A DNA stretch of 64,000 nucleotides from Halorhabdus sp. CBA1104. Lineage in GTDB: Archaea; Halobacteriota; Halobacteria; Halobacteriales; Haloarculaceae. Below, piece after piece: positions 16,153 to 24,102 of the stretch (position 1 is the stretch's first letter; the number at the start of each line of letters is the position of its first letter). The stretch spans positions 2,232,001 to 2,296,000 of the forward strand of contig NZ_CP033878.1 of the NCBI RefSeq assembly GCF_009690625.1, given 5' to 3'. The position numbers were made by a program, and so were the translations under genes. The notes under the pieces were generated by a model. The model was not told where the DNA came from. It saw only the letters and a program-made list of their open reading frames with translations, and made no database searches.

Positions 16153-18054
16153 TTATGAGAAACGGTTGTCCGAGTGGTCAACACCACTCCCGCCGGCCGA
16201 CTCGCCATCGCCCGTCCGCCACTCCGCCGTTTTCACCGAGCCCTTCTCCGTCCAGTCTTTCAGCTCCGACTTGAGGTCTGATATCTCACTCGTGAGCGAG
16301 TTCTTCAGATCCTTTCCTTGGCCGATTTTCGTCGTAAGCGATTCCACTCCAGTTCCAGCGATCCCTTGGCTAGCTCCGAGTACTGCTGCACCTGCTACCG
16401 CGCCAGCCGCTACCATCGGCGCTGCTCCACCAGCAGCTGCTATCCCTACTCCTGTCCCCACCACCCCCTTCACTGCATCTCCACCGATTCCACGCAGGTA
16501 CTTGTTCCCATCATCACCCTGGGCTTGGTCCACCGTGCGTGATTTGTTCATCACGTCGTAGAGCAACTTACCCCGCTCTTCGTCGTCCATCTTCGTCATC
16601 GCTTCACCCATCTCCTCGCGCTCAATTTCCTCGAAATGAATGTCCGATGCTTTCGGACGCTCCAGGCCCGACGGCGACTCACTCGCCCGATCGATCGTGT
16701 CCACGCTCTCTGTCGGCCCCGAGTCTGCCTCCGTGATCGACTCGCTTCCCAACGCTTCGCCATCGCTTTCCGGCGACCCGTATTCCTGATGACCACTCTC
16801 GCTGTCACCCTCGGCCAGGCGCTCGTTATCCAGCGCTGACATCGGCGTCTGCTCCAACTCCGGCGCTGTATCGTTGACCGTCTGCGAATCACGCTCGTCA
16901 CGACCGCCACCGCCAGCAGCCGACGCCGCTGCCGGTGCTGGGCCGCCGGCAAACTGGTTGTTCACTGCCGTCCGGTCGCCACCGGCCATCCCACCGACCA
17001 TGCCGCCACCCACACCGCCCGACACCGCACTGCTCGCCTTGCTTGCCCCGCCTTTCATCGCACTCTTCGCTTTGCCCGTCATCTTGCTCGCCGCACCACC
17101 CATCGCACCGCTCAACCATTTGACCACGTACGTAATCGCCACCAAGTTCATCGCCGTCACTGCCATCAGCGGCATCGCCGCCGCCAGCAACGGATGCACG
17201 CTACTCCCCGACGCGAACGCCGCGTCAACTCCGCCTGACTCGACCGATCCGCCGGCCAGCATCGCCAGCGATCCGTGGGCAAACTTCAATCCGACCGCGA
17301 ACACGCCTGCGATCAAGATGCCACCGGGGATCAACATCCCCGTCGCTTTGAACAACTTCTCGCCCACCGCCTTTGCGTACTTCAGCGGGCCGAGTTCCCC
17401 GATCCAGAACACGATCAACAAGGGATACAGTCCGTACGTCAGGTAGACGATCACTTTCCGAGCGACCAAGACGACGACCAGCAGCAACTGCCCGACCGTG
17501 ACGATCAACCCCATCACGACGCCGAACAACAACAGCACGAACGACCCCGCACCGCCCGTGTCCGGACTCGCCGACACCGTGAACGTCGTCGACTCCAAGA
17601 ACAAGTCGATCGTCGCGTTCGATACCTCGAACGCTGCTGCGAACAATCCGCGACCCCACAGCGTCGGCCCCCAACCCGGCGGATTGACGATAAACAGCGA
17701 TAACGTGGCCGCCAGCGCACGCCCGGCGAACCGGTACGGATCCGACTTCTTGCCGTCCGGGAAGAACTGAAACATCCCGAGGTGGGCCAGCGCAAAGACT
17801 GTCAACAGCGCGAAATAGATCCCCACCGACAGCTCCCACATGTCCTGAAACTGCTTGAGTGCAGTCGGGTTCAGATGCAACAGCGTCTGCATCGACCCGT
17901 TGAGGAGATACCCGATCAGCGTGAACACCGCGTTGAAAATCTGCGTGTTGATCCACTCGACGAGCGCGTCGAGACCGAAACTGATCAACACGATGCCGTT
18001 GCTGGAGAGGTTGCCAACCAACCACTGGACCTCACCCGCAAACAGCACCCCCAT
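16153..18054 (-). CDS. VirB6/TrbL-like polytopic membrane protein with exchangeable C-terminal tail
   Basis: 633 aa. Residues 1-315 hold about six hydrophobic helices with the signature shared by its two paralogues: GRALAATLSLFIVNPPGWG (112-129), LVARKVIVYLTYGLYPLLIV (196-215) and GELGPLKYAK. This matches VirB6/TrbL channel subunits. Residues 320-380 are Gly/Ala-rich and flexible. The motif TAPELEQTPMSAL (396-408) opens a soluble tail: acidic linker, helical IHFEEIEREEMGEAMTKMDD (about 472-491), hydrophobic Ala/Gly hairpin (529-562) and a basic-acidic helical end. It is likely to sit in the cell membrane with the tail exposed. It heads the tail/partner array; three displaced tails lie downstream. 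Confidence 0.78.
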   Translation of the reverse strand: MGVLFAGEVQWLVGNLSSNGIVLISFGLDALVEWINTQIFNAVFTLIGYLLNGSMQTLLHLNPTALKQFQDMWELSVGIYFALLTVFALAHLGMFQFFPDGKKSDPYRFAGRALAATLSLFIVNPPGWGPTLWGRGLFAAAFEVSNATIDLFLESTTFTVSASPDTGGAGSFVLLLFGVVMGLIVTVGQLLLVVVLVARKVIVYLTYGLYPLLIVFWIGELGPLKYAKAVGEKLFKATGMLIPGGILIAGVFAVGLKFAHGSLAMLAGGSVESGGVDAAFASGSSVHPLLAAAMPLMAVTAMNLVAITYVVKWLSGAMGGAASKMTGKAKSAMKGGASKASSAVSGGVGGGMVGGMAGGDRTAVNNQFAGGPAPAAASAAGGGGRDERDSQTVNDTAPELEQTPMSALDNERLAEGDSESGHQEYGSPESDGEALGSESITEADSGPTESVDTIDRASESPSGLERPKASDIHFEEIEREEMGEAMTKMDDEERGKLLYDVMNKSRTVDQAQGDDGNKYLRGIGGDAVKGVVGTGVGIAAAGGAAPMVAAGAVAGAAVLGASQGIAGTGVESLTTKIGQGKDLKNSLTSEISDLKSELKDWTEKGSVKTAEWRTGDGESAGGSGVDHSDNRFS

Positions 18055-18154
18055 TGGTGTACGTTACAACTACGTACCGTATGCGTACTTAATGGTTGTT
18101 ATCTCTGTCAAAGTACCTGTCACGACGGATCGGCCATAGTACCGGCTGCGCATC

Positions 18155-19501
18155 TCATCGACCGTTATCGCGACGATATTTCGACTGGCCCGACGTCTCG
18201 TCGTCCTCGTCGGTCGCTGATTCGTCACCGTCAAACTGGCCCCCTGAAAGCTGGGGCTGTTGTAGCTGGGGAGCGTTGCGTTTCAAGACAGAATTTCCCT
18301 CACCGCTACCCGTCCCTCCGCTCCCCCTGGAGACGGGATTGGCCCGCTCGGCGGCTGTACTGGCTGCGGAGTTCGCCCGATCTTTGATCCCCTGTTTGGC
18401 CTTCTTTTTACCCTTCTTGGCCGCCGATTTGGCCCCCTTCTTGACGCCTTTCTTGCTCATCTCTTTGGTAGCCATCATCGCCCCCGACGCAGCGACACTC
18501 GCACCACCCGACGCGACGGCGGCACCCAGTCGCGCGACCGACGTAATACCACCGCCAATTGCACCGAGCATCTGGACCAGCATGAGAGTCGGCAACAGAC
18601 ACGTTGCACCGATGACCATCAGTTTGAAGACGATGGTCGTCAGGTAATCGCTCGAAGATCCTGTGGCGAACACGCCCTCTGCGACAGGGGCACTCCCACT
18701 CACACCCTGAGCCACTACCCCACCACCGAAGACGTGGCTATTACCACTGATGAGAGCTATGCCAGTCGTGAAGATACCCGCAATGAGGATGCCACCAACC
18801 AGTGCCGTGATAGCCGTTTTGAACAGTTTCGAAGAGAGTTGCTTGCCGTACCGCAGTGGACCAGCGTCGGCTACCCAGAACACGATCAACACGGGATAGA
18901 GTCCATACGTAAAGAAGACAATGACTTGCCTGGCGACGAGGAGGGCAAGGAGGACGAACTCGAATACCAGTATCGGTAAGCCAATGAAGAAGGCGAATCC
19001 GAGAAGAATGAATCCACCACCCAGTGCACCGGCGAGGGCCTCGCTCTGGAAGGAAAAAGTCGTCCCGACCTGATCGAGGTACACCGTACAGATCTCGTTT
19101 ACGACGACGAACGCCCAGCCGAACGCTCCTTTCGAGAACAGATCCGATCCCCAGTCGGGCGGGTTGACGATCCACAGAGAAAGTGTCGCAGCGAGCGCTC
19201 GTGAGAAGAATCGGGCTGGGTCGGTCTGTTGAGCGCCTGGAAAAATCTGTGCCAATCCCAGCATCGAAGCAGCATACAAAGTGAGGATGCTGAAAAAGGC
19301 GAGTGTCCCCACGGTCCAAATTTCCTCGAAGGGCTGTAGCTGGGCCGGATCAAGCGTCAAAAAGGCATTCGTGAGATCTGCAAAGAGCTCCAGCATGAAA
19401 TCGAACACTGTGTTGAACAGGTCGTTGATGATCGATCGAATCGTGTCCTTGATGCCGAACATAAGGACGATCATCCGCATGTTCTGCAAAAGCCCAATCA
19501 T
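18155..19501 (-). CDS. VirB6/TrbL-like polytopic membrane protein, paralogue 2
   Basis: 448 aa (start 19501; ATG 19462, MFGIKDTIRS, is an alternative). The membrane part, about residues 30-325, carries SRALAATLSLWIVNPPDWG and LVARQVIVFFTYGLYPVLIV, the same signatures as the 633-aa paralogue. The tail is short and unusual for a halophile: a lysine-rich stretch (KEMSKKGVKKGAKSAAKKGK, about 347-366) that could contact nucleic acid or lipid head groups, then LKRNAPQLQQPQLSGGQ, which echoes the TAPxLEQ motif. Same strand and probably same operon as the neighbours on both sides (gaps 100 and 66 nt). Confidence 0.75.
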   Translation of the reverse strand: MIGLLQNMRMIVLMFGIKDTIRSIINDLFNTVFDFMLELFADLTNAFLTLDPAQLQPFEEIWTVGTLAFFSILTLYAASMLGLAQIFPGAQQTDPARFFSRALAATLSLWIVNPPDWGSDLFSKGAFGWAFVVVNEICTVYLDQVGTTFSFQSEALAGALGGGFILLGFAFFIGLPILVFEFVLLALLVARQVIVFFTYGLYPVLIVFWVADAGPLRYGKQLSSKLFKTAITALVGGILIAGIFTTGIALISGNSHVFGGGVVAQGVSGSAPVAEGVFATGSSSDYLTTIVFKLMVIGATCLLPTLMLVQMLGAIGGGITSVARLGAAVASGGASVAASGAMMATKEMSKKGVKKGAKSAAKKGKKKAKQGIKDRANSAASTAAERANPVSRGSGGTGSGEGNSVLKRNAPQLQQPQLSGGQFDGDESATDEDDETSGQSKYRRDNGR

Positions 19502-19567
19502 ACATCACGAACCCTTCTCTGGTATACTGCGTGTGATACTAACCGCTGGATATACTGCAAGACCATC

Positions 19568-20503
19568 TCAAATCACCTCCATCACGTACTGAAATCCAAG
19601 GAAGTTGATAACCAACAGTGGCGTGACTAATTTGAAAAAATCGAGTATCAGCGTCGAAATGCCGCCACCAGCCGACCCAAACTTACCCGCCGGCGGTTGG
19701 GCCTGCTCTGCCGTGCCACCGGCGAACGTCCCGCCCGAGGAATCGTACTGGTCGAAGTCGGTCAGTATCGTACTCCCCCAGATGAGTGCCGTGATGAACA
19801 CCCCAAAGATGAGTAATTTCCCACTCGCCGCGATGAACTTCTTTCCCATCTGATTTACTCGCGACCAGGGGCCGACTTCAACGAGTTGGAACCCCATCAA
19901 CACCGGTAACAACGCGAAGGTGACGTAGACGATGAGCATCCTGACAACAAGGAGAATGATAAATCCAACCCCGGCTACCAGTAACACACCCGAGGCGAGC
20001 AAACCCCACAAAAGCGCCACGAACAAGCCGAACTGATCGACGAGTTGTGTACTGATCGAGACCGCGATAGAGAGATCGTACGTCGTTTTGTAGTAAATCC
20101 CAGTCAACCCATGAGAGAATGCAACACTGAACGAGATTAGCGGACGCGAAATGAAGACGATAATGAACGTTTTGAGGAACTTTTCGATGTAGTACTGCAG
20201 GTCAGCGCTGTCTTTCCCCGGGAAAAACTGTGACAACAGCAGAACGTAGACGATAGAGAGAGCACCGGCAGCTGCCAAAATACTGAGGGAGAGCCACCAT
20301 AACGTATCTAGCACCTGAACGTCGGCCGGATTCGGGAAAAACAAGAACGTCTCGAATCCCGCCGAGAGAACGACGTTCAACGCATCCATGAGACCGTCGA
20401 CGAAGGTCGTGAGCAGCCACGTTACTGCGTCCTTGAGGACGCTATATACGTCAGGGACGAACGGTAACAACACAATCGACCAGAAAACATCACTCATATA
20501 CAA
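19568..20503 (-). CDS. VirB6/TrbL-like polytopic membrane protein, paralogue 3
   Basis: About 311 aa (ATG 20497, MSDVFWSIVLLPF, is as likely as the codon at 20503). Six or seven hydrophobic helices. The positions equivalent to the paralogue signatures read IEKFLKTFIIVFISRPL, VVRMLIVYVTFALLPVLMGF and VEVGPWSRVNQMGKKF, so it is the most diverged of the three and has no long tail. A Gly/Gln/Ala-rich loop (about 255-280) precedes the last helix. Transcribed divergently from the protease/pilin operon, with about 140 AT-rich bp between them. Confidence 0.72.
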   Translation of the reverse strand: MYMSDVFWSIVLLPFVPDVYSVLKDAVTWLLTTFVDGLMDALNVVLSAGFETFLFFPNPADVQVLDTLWWLSLSILAAAGALSIVYVLLLSQFFPGKDSADLQYYIEKFLKTFIIVFISRPLISFSVAFSHGLTGIYYKTTYDLSIAVSISTQLVDQFGLFVALLWGLLASGVLLVAGVGFIILLVVRMLIVYVTFALLPVLMGFQLVEVGPWSRVNQMGKKFIAASGKLLIFGVFITALIWGSTILTDFDQYDSSGGTFAGGTAEQAQPPAGKFGSAGGGISTLILDFFKLVTPLLVINFLGFQYVMEVI

Positions 20504-20644
20504 CTATTCGTTCAAGCTGGTAGCAGCCCGTTGCTGTCGATCAGTACCCCCACACAGCACAGTTTGTTTCACCACTCCGTATATTCCAATTGCATAAATA
20601 TTATTCCATCTGCGTATGAATATCCAATTGGTGCGTTCAATATA

Positions 20645-21348
20645 GTGAACCGTTCGCATATTGCTATAGGAGTTCTAATAGGGTTCGTCGTCATCACCGC
20701 CAGCTGGACTGGAGCGGTTAATCATCGTGTTACCGAGCTAAAAGCACAGTTGGAGACGCTCGAAGACTCTCAGGACGTACTCGGTGTGTTTGCCGGTGTC
20801 AACCGAAGTGGCATCGAGCCCACGAGAGAATCGGTGTCACTCTATGCCTACAGCACACGTTCCGGAGACGGGATTGCGATTCCTGCGACTGTCGTTTCGA
20901 TCCCAGTCGATGGGCTCTATACAGATATCAGTGACGTGGCCCAGACATCAGACGTCCAGCGTTCGATGGCCAGGGCGTGGACTGTCGCAAGTGAGAGTGA
21001 CACGCCGCCAGCCCACCAGGGTGCGGTGCTCCAATTGCAACCCCCGTCCGAATGGGGGACCGTCGGCGGCGGGAGTGCAGCACTGTCGCTCGCGCTCGGG
21101 TTTGCTGGGACCAACTCCTGTACCCGGATAAACGAGAGTGTCGCTGCGACGGGCGGCCTCACCACAGACGGGACCATCGTGGACGTACAGTACGTGCGTG
21201 AGAAAGCCCAAACCGCAAGTGATCGGGGGATACAGGTATTTCTCGTCCCCCAAATCAGGGTATTGATGTAAGTGGCATCAGCGTCGTGGAAGTTGGGACG
21301 TTCGAACAGGCCGCAGATCGAGCCCTAGAGTCGAGTGCAAGTTGCTAA
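20645..21348 (+). pseudogene. Membrane-anchored Lon-type (S16) protease domain, frameshifted
   Basis: Best start is GTG 20645 (NRSHIAIGVLIGFVV, one N-terminal TM helix). Then come an extracellular-type linker and a Lon C-terminal protease fold: GGGSAALSLALGF carries the catalytic Ser, ATGGLTTDGTIVDV the conserved core, and YVREKAQTA the catalytic Lys. After VFLVPQ (about 21255) the frame runs into a stop at 21271. One frame over, GIDVSGISVVEVGTFEQAAD continues to TAA 21346-21348 as expected for the family. A one-base deletion or two-base insertion would explain it. It may be inactive, or the truncated protein may keep the Ser/Lys dyad. First of three co-directional genes with the pilin. Confidence 0.62.
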
Positions 21349-21463
21349 ACAGCTCTGTAAGCCGATTATACAGCACACAGGCAATATGTACATACATTTT
21401 TAATTGCATTTCTAGACATCCAAATCAAAGATCTTTTAAGACAATAATGTATTCTCTGGCTAT

Positions 21464-21823
21464 ATGACGCGCAGATGCAACCAGCGATTGACGTCTGAAC
21501 TTGGACAGATACTACGAATACTGGCCATCCTGACGGTCGTGTTGACACTAACCGTTGGCCCTGCCCTTGCGCAAAATAATTCGAGTGCCCCGACCCAGCA
21601 AGATCTAAAAAATAAGATCAATCAAGTCGGGCAATTTCTCTCGATAGTCATCGTCGCCGTAGCAGTACCCAATGGGGCATTTGGGCTATTCCAGTGGATG
21701 ACTGCTGGGACGGACACGGAACAAAGTGACAAAGGCCGTAAACGGATACGCAACTCTTTCATCGGTGCCGGAGGGGCCGCAATCGTCATGATGGCAGTGC
21801 AAGTGCTTGCCAACATGGTCTAA
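21464..21823 (+). CDS. VirB2/TrbC-like pilin
   Basis: 119 aa from ATG 21464. A basic N-terminus and hydrophobic signal end at ALAQ (residues 33-36), a plausible signal peptidase I site. The mature part has two TM helices (about 57-79 and 100-118) joined by a short charged loop (TDTEQSDKGRKRIRNSF). Size, signal peptide, two-helix hairpin and polar cytoplasmic loop are the hallmarks of VirB2/TrbC pilins and of the archaeal conjugation-like pilins. It is the likely main filament subunit of the apparatus. Lies 31 nt before the large surface protein gene. Confidence 0.75.
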   Translation: MTRRCNQRLTSELGQILRILAILTVVLTLTVGPALAQNNSSAPTQQDLKNKINQVGQFLSIVIVAVAVPNGAFGLFQWMTAGTDTEQSDKGRKRIRNSFIGAGGAAIVMMAVQVLANMV

Positions 21824-21853
21824 CCTGATTCGAGATATCTCCTTGGCTAACCA

Positions 21854-23674
21854 ATGAAGAAGGAGTTGGTAGCGCTACTGGTCGTTCTCGTCTCGATCAC
21901 AGCAGTCACTGGAGCGATGGTCACGGCCACGGCAGTATCATCGGATCAGGAGCGAGCGTTCTTCTCTGATGACGATGACATCAACGGAAGCCAGTTGTCC
22001 AACCCGAACGAGCCAGAAAATTTTGTGAAAATAGCCGATATTCCGTATTATACCACAAAGCCGGAGTACGAGATTGGAAATACAACACTCTTCGAATACC
22101 AAAAAGACAGTCTGGATAACATAGATTCAGACCTGCGTTCATCCTTTGTATTAGATCGTTCAGAAACTACTGATTCGAATATTATCAAAGACGCACACGT
22201 AACGTTTCTGGGCATACACGGCGGGGCAATGAGTCTGGCACGAAGCGGGCGCCACGGCTCACATGCGCTGGCAAATACGTTTGTAATTGGCTCTGAGGGA
22301 ACAGTGTTATCGCATCTCGACTATCGAATTCGTGAGGATATCCCGCCGGCTGACTACTGTGGACCCAAGGACAAAGACACACGTACCAGGGATTACGACA
22401 ACGATTCGGTTGTGGAAACATTTTGGATTGACGGCTCCCAAACCTGCTATCGATATTCGATGGAGGTCGAAGATACTCGTAGAGTGTCTATCGGTGGAAG
22501 ATCGTTTTCTGGAGAAGACACCATTCAGTATACTGGGCTCACGTCGAATTCCAAAGTGGACCTCAGTATGCGCGGGTCAGTCTCCGTCCGCGTAACCGAA
22601 ACGCGCATCTATCGAGACTGGGACCCGAGGACACGGTATGCAGACGGATGGAGCGACGGCTACTGGGACAGTACAACAGGATCCCCAAGCTTGTATCGGG
22701 AGGATAGTGTTAGTTTGTCGAGTGCATCATATGATACCTTGGTAACTGACACGGGCGATCTAGACATTCACCAACGCATCATCAACGTCAACAACGAAAC
22801 GAGTCACATCGTGCTCACACTGGATGGTCCGCGCGGAAACAATGCTGTTCGTACGAAGCACCTCATGGATCGATTACTCTGGAGCCACCTGACGATCGGG
22901 TCAGGAACTGCATTCGTCGATTCGACCTGGCGAACCTATTCTGCGCGACAGTATACCCAAGCCCGACGGTTTACCGAGAGTGGTTCGAATACTATCCACT
23001 CACCGCCGCAGGTACCCAGAACGTTCTTGATAGGAACAGACCGTCGCCCAACGATCAACCCGGTAGATCGATCGTCATCTGTGTCGAGTTCGCAAATAAT
23101 CGGATTCGAAGGCTACAACGTGACGTTGCCACAGACAAATCACTCTGAGGTAACGATCGATCCGTCGGTCCCGATCGAATATTCGCGTCTCGTAATTCAG
23201 AACGCACCTGGTAACGTCACGTCCTTGAGGACGATCCACGGCAAGCGAGTAGAAGTCGATGTCGACGAAGTACTCCAATATCGGCAACCGAACGTGTCGA
23301 TAACTGCGGTCTCTGATAACCGAGTCAAGATTCACGTCGAAGATCCAGCTACGAACCAGCCGTTGGGAGGTCGCCAAGTGCGTCTCTACGGCGTCGATCC
23401 CAACCGAACAAACCCCAACGGTGTCGCCATTACGGACGCTTCTGGTGACGTTGTGGGTGAACGAACGAATACGCTGGTCAGAGCGAGAGTGCAACAAGAC
23501 GACTGGGAAAGCCCAACAGGATCAGTGTTTTACGGACAAACAGTGGCATCGAGGACGTTCCTTCCGAATGTACTGCTATTGGAGCGAGCGCATTCACTAC
23601 TGGAGACGATACTCCTTGTAGCGCCGCTCGTGTTTCTGTATGGGTACATCCGTCACTTTGGATTGTTCGAATGA
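21854..23674 (+). CDS. Large exported, C-terminally anchored surface protein
   Basis: 606 aa. N-terminal signal peptide (MKKELVALLVVLVSITAVTG), a long extracellular region rich in Ser/Thr/Asn with several N-glycosylation sequons, an Ig-like or carboxypeptidase-regulatory-like repeat near residues 485-560 (VEDPATNQPLGGRQVRLYG), and a C-terminal TM helix (LETILLVAPLVFLYGYI). Codon use is more AT-rich than in housekeeping genes. No enzyme motif. Being 31 nt behind the pilin gene, it is probably an accessory, adhesin or scaffold of the pilus-like machine. I do not recognise its family. Confidence 0.65.
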   Translation: MKKELVALLVVLVSITAVTGAMVTATAVSSDQERAFFSDDDDINGSQLSNPNEPENFVKIADIPYYTTKPEYEIGNTTLFEYQKDSLDNIDSDLRSSFVLDRSETTDSNIIKDAHVTFLGIHGGAMSLARSGRHGSHALANTFVIGSEGTVLSHLDYRIREDIPPADYCGPKDKDTRTRDYDNDSVVETFWIDGSQTCYRYSMEVEDTRRVSIGGRSFSGEDTIQYTGLTSNSKVDLSMRGSVSVRVTETRIYRDWDPRTRYADGWSDGYWDSTTGSPSLYREDSVSLSSASYDTLVTDTGDLDIHQRIINVNNETSHIVLTLDGPRGNNAVRTKHLMDRLLWSHLTIGSGTAFVDSTWRTYSARQYTQARRFTESGSNTIHSPPQVPRTFLIGTDRRPTINPVDRSSSVSSSQIIGFEGYNVTLPQTNHSEVTIDPSVPIEYSRLVIQNAPGNVTSLRTIHGKRVEVDVDEVLQYRQPNVSITAVSDNRVKIHVEDPATNQPLGGRQVRLYGVDPNRTNPNGVAITDASGDVVGERTNTLVRARVQQDDWESPTGSVFYGQTVASRTFLPNVLLLERAHSLLETILLVAPLVFLYGYIRHFGLFE

Positions 23675-24102
23675 ATATAGAGCATATCTATCTCACCACG
23701 TCACACGTGTCCGTGTGACTGGTTTCAAAGGGTCACTACTCGCTCGGGACGCCGCAATGTCCAGTTAGAGAGCCGCCCACAATCGTTCAGTGACTACTAT
23801 CGACGCGAGACATACCATCACGGATGCAGTGTTGTCACTCCGGTTCTCCCGCTCGATTGGTTGCGGGTACCGGCTGCAGCGTAGTAGTTCGGCAGTTCAA
23901 AGACCTCTCAGAACGAGCGCCGCATCAAGCGGATTCGAGTTGCAGTCGGCACATCACGTTCTGGAATACCGTCCGTCAGAAATCTCAGACACACGGCACC
24001 GACATCCCGCGTCGAATTATTATACGTAAAGAGTGCACTATACCGGCGGGTCGGCACCTCATTGTATACTGTCCCGATTGACCGAAAGCGAGTTACAGAT
24101 GC
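23675..24102. other. Gene-free region between convergent operons
   Basis: 428 bp between the stops of the surface protein (plus) and VirB4 (minus). Short open frames exist but show no codon bias, motif or repeat. It should hold the two terminators. Nothing else is seen. Confidence 0.5.
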
